The notes under the pieces are model-generated. The model searched no databases. It had not been told where the DNA came from and saw nothing but the letters and a program-made list of their open reading frames with translations. A stretch of 64,000 bases of DNA from Bacteroides caecigallinarum (lineage in GTDB: Bacteria > Bacteroidota > Bacteroidia > Bacteroidales > Bacteroidaceae): contig NZ_JADYTJ010000001.1 in assembly GCF_021531075.1 (NCBI RefSeq), forward strand, positions 1-64,000, written 5' to 3'. Numbering within the stretch: position 1 is the stretch's first letter; every line of letters begins with the position of its first letter. The position numbers were made by a program, and so were the translations under genes. Positions 44,830 to 53,682 of this stretch are shown one piece after another.

Positions 44830-44851
44830 GTGTTCATAATGAGATTTTATT

Positions 44852-45733
44852 ATGCATAAAGCCGGATTTGTAAATATTGTCGGTAACCCTAATGTCGGGA
44901 AATCTACATTAATGAATTTGCTGGTAGGTGAAAGAATATCTATCGCAACTTTTAAAGCTCAAACAACACGTCATCGTATCATGGGTATATTGAATACAGA
45001 TGATATGCAAATTGTATTCTCTGACACTCCGGGCGTGTTGAAACCTAATTATAAATTGCAGGAGTCAATGCTTAATTTTTCGGAGTCTGCGTTGGTAGAT
45101 GCTGATGTACTGCTTTATGTTACGGATACAGTAGAGAAACCGGACAAGAATGCCGATTTTATGGAAAAGGTCCGTAAATTGAATGTACCGGTTTTATTGC
45201 TAATAAATAAAATAGACCTTATTAATCAGGATATTCTTGTCAAACTGGTGGAAGAATGGCATGAACTTTTGCCACAGGCAGAAATTATACCTATCTCTGC
45301 AATGGCTAAGTTTAATGTTGATGTAGTAATGAAAAGAATTAAGGATTTGCTTCCGGATTCACCTCCTTATTTCGGAAAGGACCAGTGGACAGACAAACCT
45401 GCCCGTTTTTTCGTTACTGAGATAATAAGAGAAAAAATTCTGTTATATTATGACAAGGAAATTCCTTATTCTGTCGAGGTAGTTGTGGAAAGCTTTAAGG
45501 AAGATGCAAACAGCATACGTATTAATGCTGTGATTTATGTTGAAAGAGACTCTCAAAAGGGGATTATCATAGGTAAGCAGGGAAAAGCCTTAAAGAAGGT
45601 TGCTACTGAGGCAAGAAAAACTCTGGAACACTTCTTTAGAAAGTCTATTTATCTGGAAACATTCGTAAAAGTTGATAAAGACTGGAGAAGTTCTGATAAG
45701 GAATTAAAGAATTTTGGTTACCAATTAGATTAA
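44852..45733 (+). CDS. era: GTPase Era
   Basis: Ribosome assembly GTPase that binds the 3' end of 16S rRNA. The G1 motif GNPNVGKST is near residue 11, G3 is SDTPGV and G4 is NKIDL. The C-terminal KH domain contains the IIGKQGKALKK loop. The length of 293 residues is standard. It is followed by der, the usual order in Bacteroidales. Confidence 0.98.
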   Translation: MHKAGFVNIVGNPNVGKSTLMNLLVGERISIATFKAQTTRHRIMGILNTDDMQIVFSDTPGVLKPNYKLQESMLNFSESALVDADVLLYVTDTVEKPDKNADFMEKVRKLNVPVLLLINKIDLINQDILVKLVEEWHELLPQAEIIPISAMAKFNVDVVMKRIKDLLPDSPPYFGKDQWTDKPARFFVTEIIREKILLYYDKEIPYSVEVVVESFKEDANSIRINAVIYVERDSQKGIIIGKQGKALKKVATEARKTLEHFFRKSIYLETFVKVDKDWRSSDKELKNFGYQLD

Positions 45734-45767
45734 TCACCGGCTGGGATAGCCGTAAACAATTATAAAT

Positions 45768-47081
45768 ATGGGAAATTTAGTCGCTATCGTTGGACGCCCC
45801 AATGTGGGAAAGTCAACACTGTTTAATCGTTTGACAAAGACTCGTCAGGCTATCGTAAATGAGCAGGCGGGAACTACCCGCGACCGTCAGTACGGAAAGT
45901 CTGAATGGCTGGGTAAAGAATTCTCTGTAGTTGATACTGGAGGATGGGTAGTTAATTCGGATGATATTTTCGAAGAAGAAATCCGTAAGCAGGTTTTGCT
46001 TGCTATGGATGAAGCTGATGTAATCTTGTTTGTTGTAGACGTCATGAACGGGGTTACAGATCTTGATATGGAGGTTTCGAATATTTTAAGACGCTCAAAG
46101 AAACCTATCATAATGGTTGCCAATAAGACTGATAATAATGATCTGCAATATAATGCTGCAGAGTTCTACTCGTTAGGTTTGGGCGACCCTTATTGTATCT
46201 CTGCACTAAGTGGAAGTGGTACTGGTGACTTGCTGGATTTGATAGTTTCGAAATTTAAGAAAGACTCAGGGGAAATAATAGAGGAAGATATCCCAAGATT
46301 TGCAGTTGTGGGAAGACCTAACGCCGGTAAGTCTTCAATAGTAAACGCCTTTATTGGTGAAGAAAGAAATATAGTAACTGAGATAGCAGGTACAACACGC
46401 GATTCCATATATACAAGATATGATAAGTTCGGTTTCGACTTTTATCTGGTTGATACAGCCGGAATAAGAAAGAAAAATAAAATTACTGAAGACCTGGAAT
46501 ATTACTCGATAATACGTTCTATCAGAGCTATAGAGAACTCTGATGTCTGTATACTTATGATTGATGCTACAAGAGGTATCGAAGGACAGGATTTGAATAT
46601 CTTCAGTTTGATTCAACGTAACCAGAAAGGATTGGTGGTTGTAGTGAATAAATGGGACCTCGTAGAGGATAAGACTGTTAAGGTAATGAAGAATTACGAA
46701 GACGCTATAAGAAACAGGTTTGCTCCTTTTACAGACTTCCCGATAATATTTGCTTCTGCATTGACAAAACAGCGTATTCTTAAGGTTTTGGAGGCTGCAA
46801 AAGAAGTATATAATGCAAGAACTACAAGGATACCTACAGCACGTTTGAATGAGGAGTTATTGCCGCTTATCGAAGCTTATCCGCCACCATCAAACAAGGG
46901 TAAGTATATAAAAATAAAATATATTACTCAGCTGCCTAATACGCAGATACCTTCGTTCGTATTCTTTGCTAATCTGCCTCAGTATGTGAAAGAACCGTAT
47001 AAACGTTTCTTGGAGAATAAGATGAGGGAACGCTGGAATTTATGTGGTACACCTGTTAATATATTTATCAGACAGAAATAA
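45768..47081 (+). CDS. der: GTPase Der (EngA)
   Basis: 50S assembly factor with two GTPase domains in tandem. The first has GRPNVGKST near residue 9, the second GRPNAGKSS near 184; each has its NKTD or NKWD motif. A C-terminal KH-like domain (about 355-437) follows. The length of 437 residues is standard. It ends the cluster; an intrinsic terminator follows, with an insertion sequence placed in its T-tract. Confidence 0.98.
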   Translation: MGNLVAIVGRPNVGKSTLFNRLTKTRQAIVNEQAGTTRDRQYGKSEWLGKEFSVVDTGGWVVNSDDIFEEEIRKQVLLAMDEADVILFVVDVMNGVTDLDMEVSNILRRSKKPIIMVANKTDNNDLQYNAAEFYSLGLGDPYCISALSGSGTGDLLDLIVSKFKKDSGEIIEEDIPRFAVVGRPNAGKSSIVNAFIGEERNIVTEIAGTTRDSIYTRYDKFGFDFYLVDTAGIRKKNKITEDLEYYSIIRSIRAIENSDVCILMIDATRGIEGQDLNIFSLIQRNQKGLVVVVNKWDLVEDKTVKVMKNYEDAIRNRFAPFTDFPIIFASALTKQRILKVLEAAKEVYNARTTRIPTARLNEELLPLIEAYPPPSNKGKYIKIKYITQLPNTQIPSFVFFANLPQYVKEPYKRFLENKMRERWNLCGTPVNIFIRQK

Positions 47082-47109
47082 TAAGAAGATTGGAAATACT
47101 AATTATTGT

Positions 47110-47153
47110 TATGCTCAAGAATGTTCTTTTATGTCATTCTTGAGCATATTTTT
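47110..47153. terminator. der terminator
   Basis: A 14-bp perfect stem (47110-47123 with 47135-47148) and the T-rich tail TATTTTT. Before the IS inserted, it probably served both der and the convergent mlaF. Confidence 0.85.
47147..47153. repeat. Left target site duplication
   Basis: TATTTTT next to the left IS end; the same seven bases follow the right end at 48835-48841. Confidence 0.85.
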
Positions 47154-47180
47154 GGGACATTCAGTAAATAGTATAAAATC

Positions 47181-47226
47181 AGCCAACTAATTCATACACA
47201 AAGTGTTGCGAATTAGTTGGCTTTTT
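47181..47226 (+). terminator. Terminator inside the left IS end
   Basis: agccaactaattc (47181-47193) pairs perfectly with gaattagttggct (47210-47222), followed by five T. It would block transcription entering the transposase gene from outside. Confidence 0.8.
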
Positions 47227-47271
47227 GTATCTTTAGGTATTCCCCCGAAAATAAGGTTTGACAACCAAAAC

Positions 47272-47285
47272 GGAGGAAATCCTCC
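47272..47285 (+). promoter_or_regulatory. Hairpin ahead of the transposase start
   Basis: ggagg aaat cctcc, 9 bases before the ATG. It would hide a Shine-Dalgarno-like GGAGG and could keep transposase translation low. Confidence 0.4.
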
Positions 47286-47294
47286 AATAAAGAT

Positions 47295-48653
47295 ATGGCT
47301 AAGATACAAAATATTTCGGAAATTCACCCTACTTTGGGTTTTACAGAATTTGATATTCTGGAAAAATATCTCAAAAGTTTTAATGAGAGTGAGCTTGGCA
47401 GGCTTCATTCAGTGTTTCCTTTTGAAGTTATGGCAAAAGTCATGGGGCTGTCTGAAAATCGTTTTGGACGTAGGAACATATTCAGTCCTTCCGCAAAGAT
47501 TGCCCTTATGATCCTGAAGTCCTATACCGGACTTTCTGACAGACATCTTGTGGAACATCTTGACGGCAACATACATTACCAGATGTTCTGCTGCATCATG
47601 ATAGACCCGTCTTTCCCCATTACCAACTACAAGATAGTCAGTGCCATCCGTAATGAGATAGCATCCCGCCTTGACATTGATTCCCTTCAGGAGATACTGG
47701 CCTCCCACTGGAAACCATATCTTGAGAACCTTCACGTGTGCATGACTGATGCCACGTGTTATGAAAGTCACATGCGTTTTCCTACAGACATGAAACTGCT
47801 TTGGGAAAGTATTGAATGGCTTTACAGACATATCTGCCGGCATTGTATGGATCTTGGGATAAGGCGTCCCCGTAACAAATATGCGGATGTGTCAGAGTCC
47901 TATCTTTCATACTGCAAGAAAAGAAAGAGGAAGGCCTCAAGAACACGGATGCTCAAGCGCCGTATGATCAGACTCCTTGAAAAGCTCATCGAACAGAGGG
48001 ATGAGATTCATAAGGAATACGGGAGATCACTCAGATATACACAGGATTATCAGAAACGCCTTTCCATAATCAGAAAGGTTCTTGTACAGGAGAAGGAACT
48101 GTTTGAAGGCAGGAAGGTCAATGACCGCATCGTCAGCACCGACCGTCATTACGTACGTCCTATCGTAAGAGGCAAGGAAACAAAGTCTGTTGAATTCGAT
48201 GTAAAGGTTAACAACATACAGATAGACGGTATATCGTTTATCGAACACCTCTCGTTCAAGGCATTCAATGAGGGAATACGACTGAAGGACTGTATCCGTA
48301 TGCAGCAGAAGCTCATGAAAGTGAAGATCACATGTGCGGCAGGCGACTCCATATATGCCAATAATGCCAACAGAAAATATTGTACTAAATATAGTATATC
48401 TACTTCCTTCGTACGCAAAGGAAGGGCTGCAAAGGATGAACACTTGAGAAAGGTTCTCAGAAGTGAGCTATCAAGGGAGAGAGCCACCAGACTTGAAGGA
48501 AGCTTCGGAACTCAAAAGCAACATTACTCACTATTAAGGATAAAGGCCCGGAACAGGAAAACGGAAATCCTGTGTATTTTCTTCGGAATACATACGGCAA
48601 ATGCCGTACTGATGATAGACAAAATCAGGAACAGAACAGCTAAAGCGGAATGA
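47295..48653 (+). CDS. IS1182-type DDE transposase
   Basis: Transposase of 452 residues. The N-terminal DUF772 region (about 60-110) contains SPSAKIALMILKSYTGLSDR. The DDE catalytic core has the first Asp in CMTDATCYESH, the second in CAAGDSIYANNAN and the Glu in RLEGSFGTQKQHYSLLRIKAR. A Lys/Arg-rich helical insert (about 205-260) separates the first Asp from the rest. The frame is intact from ATG to stop. Confidence 0.92.
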   Translation: MAKIQNISEIHPTLGFTEFDILEKYLKSFNESELGRLHSVFPFEVMAKVMGLSENRFGRRNIFSPSAKIALMILKSYTGLSDRHLVEHLDGNIHYQMFCCIMIDPSFPITNYKIVSAIRNEIASRLDIDSLQEILASHWKPYLENLHVCMTDATCYESHMRFPTDMKLLWESIEWLYRHICRHCMDLGIRRPRNKYADVSESYLSYCKKRKRKASRTRMLKRRMIRLLEKLIEQRDEIHKEYGRSLRYTQDYQKRLSIIRKVLVQEKELFEGRKVNDRIVSTDRHYVRPIVRGKETKSVEFDVKVNNIQIDGISFIEHLSFKAFNEGIRLKDCIRMQQKLMKVKITCAAGDSIYANNANRKYCTKYSISTSFVRKGRAAKDEHLRKVLRSELSRERATRLEGSFGTQKQHYSLLRIKARNRKTEILCIFFGIHTANAVLMIDKIRNRTAKAE

Positions 48654-48759
48654 TATGATTTTCATAACCAGAATCAGAAGAGGTTATCAGACTTCTTCCG
48701 GAGAGTCATGTCTTAACGGTTAGAATCAAGAGAGAAAATACAGAAAAACTACAAGAAAA

Positions 48760-48802
48760 ATGGCATATGGAGTGATTATGTTATATCATCTTCATATGCC
48801 AT
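48760..48802. terminator. Hairpin at the right IS end
   Basis: atggcatatg (48760-48769) and catatgccat (48793-48802) form a 10-bp stem near the right end. It can stop read-through in either direction, including from mlaF. Confidence 0.55.
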
Positions 48803-48834
48803 CATATATTTTAAGGACATTTACTGAATATCCC

Positions 48835-48841
48835 TATTTTT
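48835..48841. repeat. Right target site duplication
   Basis: TATTTTT after the right IS end. Its last two bases are part of the mlaF stop codon (minus strand TAA at 48842-48840). Confidence 0.85.
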
Positions 48842-49613
48842 ATTGTGAATTTTTATTTTTATTTTCCTCCGTTTTTACTTTTCTAAGCAAATCCGAAGCA
48901 AAAATAAAGTTGTTCAGTCTTTCGTTTGTAGCTGTGAATACCTCATCCTTTGTACCGGACCATTCTTTATGTCCCTGGTATATATACAGAATACTGTCGC
49001 CTATACCCATCACAGAATTCATGTCGTGAGTATTGATAATTGTAGTCATATTGAATTCTGTAGTGATGTCGTGTATCAGCTCGTCTATCACGAGCGAAGT
49101 CTTAGGATCGAGTCCTGAGTTAGGCTCATCGCAAAACAAATATTGAGGATTAAGGGCAATGGCTCTTGCTATGGCTACACGTTTCTGCATACCTCCGCTT
49201 ATCTCTCCTGGGTATTTGTTTTGTGCATCGATAAGATTTACCCTGTCCAAACAGAATTGTGCACGGCGTATGCGGTCGCGGTATGTATCGTTTGAGAACA
49301 TGTCAAGGGGGAACATTACATTTTCCAGGACGGATAGAGAATCAAACAACGCAGCACTCTGGAATATCATACCCATCTCTTTGCGTAGTGTTTTCTTCTC
49401 TGTTTTTCCCATTCCCAAAAGGTTTCTGTTATCGTATAACACTTCGCCTTTTTCAGGTGTCAACAGTCCCACTATACATTTCATAAGAACGGTTTTACCA
49501 GAACCACTCTGACCTATTATGAGGTTGGTCTTTCCGTTTTCGAAAGTGAAATTTATGTCATCAAGGACGGTTCTTCCTTCGAATGACTTGCATATTGACT
49601 TTAACTGTATCAT
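48840..49613 (-). CDS. mlaF: MlaF-like ABC transporter ATP-binding protein
   Basis: ATPase of the MCE/Mla phospholipid transport system at the inner membrane, 257 residues. Walker A is GQSGSGKT, the signature ISGGMQKRVAIARAI and Walker B YLFCDEPNSGLDP. The ISGGM form and NSGLDP loop are typical of MlaF. Its start overlaps the mlaE stop by 4 bases. No MCE protein (MlaD) is next to it in this window. The IS abuts its stop codon but leaves the reading frame whole. Confidence 0.92.
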   Translation of the reverse strand: MIQLKSICKSFEGRTVLDDINFTFENGKTNLIIGQSGSGKTVLMKCIVGLLTPEKGEVLYDNRNLLGMGKTEKKTLRKEMGMIFQSAALFDSLSVLENVMFPLDMFSNDTYRDRIRRAQFCLDRVNLIDAQNKYPGEISGGMQKRVAIARAIALNPQYLFCDEPNSGLDPKTSLVIDELIHDITTEFNMTTIINTHDMNSVMGIGDSILYIYQGHKEWSGTKDEVFTATNERLNNFIFASDLLRKVKTEENKNKNSQ

Positions 49614-50353
49614 CCCATTAATAGTTGTGTAAGAATTAAATCTGAGAATAGAATAAGCACGCTGCTTGAAACCACAGCATTTGTACTGGCTTTACCTACT
49701 GAAATGGAACCTCCATCGACAGTGTAGCCGAAATAGGCCGATACACTGGCTATTATAAAGGCGAAGAACAGCGATTTTATGAAACTGCACCATATATACC
49801 ATTCAATGAAACAGTATTGCAGACCGTATTCAAGATCTGTCGCATTCATTATTCCGGCAAACCATGCTGTACAGAAAGCTCCCACTATACCTGCAAATAT
49901 ACTGAATATGACAAGAATAGGAATCATGGTCATTAGTCCTAGTATTTTGGGCAGTATCAGGTATGAAGCAGAGTTTATACCCATAATTTCCAGTGCATCT
50001 ATCTGTTGGGTAACTCTCATGGTGCCCAGTTCTGATGCGATGTTGGAACCTACTTTTCCGGCCAGTATAAGACACATTATGGCCGATGAAAACTCAAGAA
50101 GAAGGATTTCACGGGTGGTGTATCCCACTACGAACCTTGGCATCCAGGGACTTTCAATGTTCAGTTTTATCTGAATACAAATAACCGCTCCGATGAAAAA
50201 TGAGATGAGGAGTACAATACCTATGGAATTTATTCCAAGCTGGTACAATTCGTTCACATATTGCTTAAAATACATTTTTATTCTTTCCGGGCGTGAAAAT
50301 ACCCTGCCCATGAGAATGATGTATTTTCCAAGAATACTTATTGGCTTTATCAT
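49610..50353 (-). CDS. mlaE: MlaE family permease
   Basis: Inner membrane permease of the Mla lipid transport complex, 247 residues with five to six helices. The conserved segments FFIGAVICIQIKLNIES, ELGTMRVTQQIDALEIMGINSASYLILPKI and FGYTVDGGSISVGKASTNAVVSSSV are typical. With mlaF it forms a two-gene unit. The direction of lipid flow is not known from sequence. Confidence 0.93.
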   Translation of the reverse strand: MIKPISILGKYIILMGRVFSRPERIKMYFKQYVNELYQLGINSIGIVLLISFFIGAVICIQIKLNIESPWMPRFVVGYTTREILLLEFSSAIMCLILAGKVGSNIASELGTMRVTQQIDALEIMGINSASYLILPKILGLMTMIPILVIFSIFAGIVGAFCTAWFAGIMNATDLEYGLQYCFIEWYIWCSFIKSLFFAFIIASVSAYFGYTVDGGSISVGKASTNAVVSSSVLILFSDLILTQLLMG

Positions 50354-50454
50354 GATTTATAATAATTTGCTGCAAAAGTACAGTTTTTTAGCTATTAAAT
50401 AATAAAAGATAGGATGATTTTAATATAAATGACCATATAACCCAAGAATTTTAC

Positions 50455-50462
50455 TACTTTTG
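50455..50462 (+). promoter_or_regulatory. lptB -7 box
   Basis: TACTTTTG (50455-50462), 18 bases before the ATG at 50480. It overlaps a GTG at 50462 that would otherwise be a possible start, which argues against that start. Confidence 0.5.
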
Positions 50463-50479
50463 TGCTCAAAATTAGCTAT

Positions 50480-51310
50480 ATGGAAGAATTGAAAGATAAA
50501 GAATACGAAGATAAGTCTGTGTCTGGCAGCGAACAGGCGGATTATAATGAATGTATGGTGCTTCGTACGGAGAATCTTGTCAAGAAATATGGTAAAAGAA
50601 CAGTTGTCAATGATGTCTCTATAAACGTAAAACAAGGAGAAATTGTTGGTCTGCTTGGACCTAATGGTGCAGGAAAGACTACTTCTTTTTATATGACAAC
50701 GGGACTTATTGTTCCTAACGAGGGGCATATTTTTCTTAATGACGAGGATATTACTTCATATCCGGTATACAAGCGTGCACAGAAAGGTATAGGGTATTTG
50801 GCGCAAGAGGCTTCCGTATTCAGGAAAATGAGTGTGGAGGATAATATAGCTTCTGTGCTGGAACTTACAAATAAAAGTCCGGAATATCAGAAAGAAAAAT
50901 TGGAAAGCCTTATTGCTGAATTCAGGTTGCAGAAGGTGAGAAAAAATCTTGGCGACCAGCTTTCGGGTGGTGAACGAAGAAGAACGGAGATTGCAAGATG
51001 TCTTGCCATAGACCCTAAATTCATTATGCTGGATGAACCGTTTGCCGGGGTTGACCCTATTGCAGTGGAGGATATCCAGCACATAGTATGGAAACTTAAG
51101 GATAAAAATATAGGTATATTGATTACCGACCATAATGTGCAGGAGACACTGAGTATTACTGATAGAGCATATTTGTTGTTTGAAGGTAGGATTCTTTTCC
51201 AAGGTACACCGGAAGAACTGGCCGAAAATAAAATAGTGCGTGAAAAGTATCTAAGTAATAGCTTTGTGCTTAGGAAAAAGGACTTCCAGATGCAAAATGT
51301 ACGCGAATGA
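50480..51310 (+). CDS. lptB: LPS export ABC transporter ATP-binding protein
   Basis: ATPase that powers lipopolysaccharide extraction by LptFG. The domain begins at [18 protein letters not shown], with Walker [29 protein letters not shown], the signature [16 protein letters not shown] and Walker [14 protein letters not shown], all typical of LptB. The first 25 residues are an acidic extension not found in most homologues; a start at 50555 would remove it. No lptF, lptG or lptC lies here; an OstA-like protein is at the end of the window. Confidence 0.94.
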   Translation: MEELKDKEYEDKSVSGSEQADYNECMVLRTENLVKKYGKRTVVNDVSINVKQGEIVGLLGPNGAGKTTSFYMTTGLIVPNEGHIFLNDEDITSYPVYKRAQKGIGYLAQEASVFRKMSVEDNIASVLELTNKSPEYQKEKLESLIAEFRLQKVRKNLGDQLSGGERRRTEIARCLAIDPKFIMLDEPFAGVDPIAVEDIQHIVWKLKDKNIGILITDHNVQETLSITDRAYLLFEGRILFQGTPEELAENKIVREKYLSNSFVLRKKDFQMQNVRE

Positions 51311-51354
51311 GTAGGTAGCACTACGGATTCTTGAAATTTTTTTTGTGCTGACTT

Positions 51355-51386
51355 TTTGGTAGTTGCAAGATTAAACACTATTTTTG
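51355..51386 (+). promoter_or_regulatory. tig promoter
   Basis: TTTG (51355-51358), 20 bases, TATTTTTG (51379-51386): an exact Bacteroidetes promoter, giving a leader of about 55 bases for tig. Confidence 0.75.
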
Positions 51387-51449
51387 CACACCCCAAAAAG
51401 TTTATACTTTTGAATATAAGAATAATAATTAATATAAAACACTTAAGAA

Positions 51450-52796
51450 ATGAATATTTCATTACAGAATGTAAGCAATGTAAGTGCTGTGCTTACAGCG
51501 CAAATCGAAAAAGCTGACTATCAGGAAAAAGTTGAAAAAGCGTTGAAGACTCTTCGTCAGAGAGTGAATATGCCTGGATTCCGTAAAGGTATGGTTCCAA
51601 TGGGACTTATCAAGAAACAGTACGGAGTTTCAGTTCTTCTGGAAGAGGTAGACAAACTGTTGCAGGAAAAAGTTGGTGAATATATCCGCGAAAATAAAGT
51701 AAACATGTTGGGTACTCCACTTCCAAAGGAAAACAATGCTAACTTCGAAACAGACGAAAACTTCGAATTCTCTTTCGATATTGCTTTGGCTCCTGAGTTC
51801 TCTATCGAATTGTCAAACAATGATACTGTAGATTACTATGATATCGATGTAACTGACGAAATGGTAGACCAGCAGGTTAATATGTACAGACAGCGTACTG
51901 CTAAATACGACAAAGTAGAAGACTATCAGGATAAGGATATGCTGAAAGGGCTTTTGGCAGAACTTGACGAAAACGGAAGCACTAAAGAAGGTGGTGTTCA
52001 GGTAGAAGGTGCTGTTATGATGCCTTCATATATGAAGAACGACGACCAGAAAGCTATCTTCAACGGTGCTAAGGTGAACACTGTATTGGTGTTCAACCCA
52101 TCTGTAGCTTTCGATAATAACGAAGCTGAGCTTGCTTCTCTTCTGAAAGTTAAGAAAGAAGAAGTTGCTAACTACAAAGGTAACTTCAGCTTCCAGATTG
52201 AAGAAATCACTCGTATGATTCCAGGTGAATTGAATCAGGAATTGTTCGATCAGGTTCTTGGCGAAGGAAAGGCTTCAAACGAAGAAGAATTCCGTGCACA
52301 GGTTAAGGAAAGCATCGCTACTCAGTTTGTAGCAGACAGCGACTATAAGTTCCTTATCGACTTGCGTACATACACAATGGGTAAAGTTGGTAAATTGGAA
52401 TTTGCTGATGACTTGATGAAGCGCATTATGCTTGATAACAACAAGGAAAAAGGTGAAGAATATGTAAACGAAAACTACGACAAGAGCCTTGAAGAACTTA
52501 CATGGCACTTGATTAAGGAAAAACTTGTTGAAGCTAACGGTATTAAGATTGAACAGGCTGACATCCAGAATATGGCTAAGGAAGCTACTCGTGCTCAGTT
52601 CGCTCAGTACGGTATGATCAACGTTCCAGAAGAATTACTTGAAAACTATTCTAAGGAAATGCTTAAGAAACGCGAAAGCGTAGAAGCTCTTGTTAACAGA
52701 GCAATTGAAGCTAAGCTTGCTGCAGCAGTTAAGGGTCAGGTAACATTGAACCACAAAGCTGTATCTGTAGAAGATTTCAACAAAATGTTTCAGTAA
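51450..52796 (+). CDS. tig: Trigger factor
   Basis: Ribosome-bound chaperone for nascent chains, 448 residues. The N-terminal ribosome-binding domain has the signature region VNMPGFRKGMVPMGLIKKQYG (near 38-58). The middle part corresponds to the PPIase-position domain but is divergent, as usual in Bacteroidetes. The C-terminal helical arms are Lys/Glu-rich. Followed by clpP and clpX, a conserved order. Confidence 0.95.
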   Translation: MNISLQNVSNVSAVLTAQIEKADYQEKVEKALKTLRQRVNMPGFRKGMVPMGLIKKQYGVSVLLEEVDKLLQEKVGEYIRENKVNMLGTPLPKENNANFETDENFEFSFDIALAPEFSIELSNNDTVDYYDIDVTDEMVDQQVNMYRQRTAKYDKVEDYQDKDMLKGLLAELDENGSTKEGGVQVEGAVMMPSYMKNDDQKAIFNGAKVNTVLVFNPSVAFDNNEAELASLLKVKKEEVANYKGNFSFQIEEITRMIPGELNQELFDQVLGEGKASNEEEFRAQVKESIATQFVADSDYKFLIDLRTYTMGKVGKLEFADDLMKRIMLDNNKEKGEEYVNENYDKSLEELTWHLIKEKLVEANGIKIEQADIQNMAKEATRAQFAQYGMINVPEELLENYSKEMLKKRESVEALVNRAIEAKLAAAVKGQVTLNHKAVSVEDFNKMFQ

Positions 52797-52949
52797 TATA
52801 ATTCCAGGCTGAAGTTAATTGCTGAGGCTTATTAAATGGAAGAGGCTTTTAACCGAGGCTTTTCTGGTTGGTGCAAGCTCTTGTCCTGTACTCGGAAAAG
52901 AAATGGCTAAAAGTCTCTTTCTGTATTTTTAAAGTAAAAATTTTTAAGT

Positions 52950-53621
52950 ATGAATGATTTCAGAAAATATGCTACCAAGCATTTGGGAATGAGCAGCATG
53001 GTGCTTGATGATGTTATCAAGTCGCAGTCTGGTTATCTGAACCCATATATCTTGGAAGAAAGACAGCTGAACGTAACTCAGCTTGATGTGTTTTCACGAC
53101 TGATGATGGACCGTATCATTTTTTTAGGTACGGAAATAAACGATTATACAGCAAATACACTGCAGGCTCAGTTGCTGTATCTTGACTCTATCGATTCAAG
53201 CAGAGATATTTCGATATATATAAACTCTCCTGGTGGCTCTGTATACGCGGGATTGGGTATTTATGACACTATGCAGTTTATCAGCAGCGACGTGGCTACA
53301 TTCTGTACAGGCCTTGCTGCTTCTATGGCAGCCGTGTTGCTCGTTGCTGGTCAGGAAGGCAAACGTTCTGCTTTGACACATTCGCGCGTGATGATACATC
53401 AGCCGTTGGGCGGTGCACAAGGTCAGGCTTCTGACATTGAAATTACTGCACGCGAAATATTGAAGTTGAAGAAGGAACTTTATACTATCGTAGCAGAGCA
53501 TTCGCATACTGATTTTGATAAGGTATGGGCCGATTCGGACAGAGACTACTGGATGACAGCGCAGGAAGCTAAAGAGTATGGTATAATTGATGAGGTGATG
53601 TCGCGTAAGCCATCTTTGTAA
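52950..53621 (+). CDS. clpP: ATP-dependent Clp protease proteolytic subunit
   Basis: Serine peptidase forming the barrel of the ClpXP protease. Catalytic residues are Ser125 (GLAASMAAV), His150 (RVMIHQPLGG) and an Asp further on. The 223-residue chain has a longer N-terminal part, about 30 residues, than E. coli ClpP after processing. It is followed by clpX with a 61-base gap, so both may be co-transcribed. Confidence 0.97.
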   Translation: MNDFRKYATKHLGMSSMVLDDVIKSQSGYLNPYILEERQLNVTQLDVFSRLMMDRIIFLGTEINDYTANTLQAQLLYLDSIDSSRDISIYINSPGGSVYAGLGIYDTMQFISSDVATFCTGLAASMAAVLLVAGQEGKRSALTHSRVMIHQPLGGAQGQASDIEITAREILKLKKELYTIVAEHSHTDFDKVWADSDRDYWMTAQEAKEYGIIDEVMSRKPSL

Positions 53622-53682
53622 AAGTCTGCTTTATTGAGAACTATAAAGTGTACTAACTCAAAAACTTAAACTTTTATTATCG

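Larger units (their letters stand above)
47154..48834 (+). mobile_element. Complete IS1182-like insertion sequence, 1681 bp
   Basis: Bounded by imperfect terminal inverted repeats: GGGACATTCAGTAAAT at 47154-47169 and the reverse complement of GGGATATTCAGTAAAT at 48819-48834 (15 of 16 match). A 7-base direct repeat flanks it. It holds one intact transposase gene, an internal hairpin terminator at the left end and another hairpin at the right end. Both ends and the ORF are intact, so it may be active. Confidence 0.92.
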
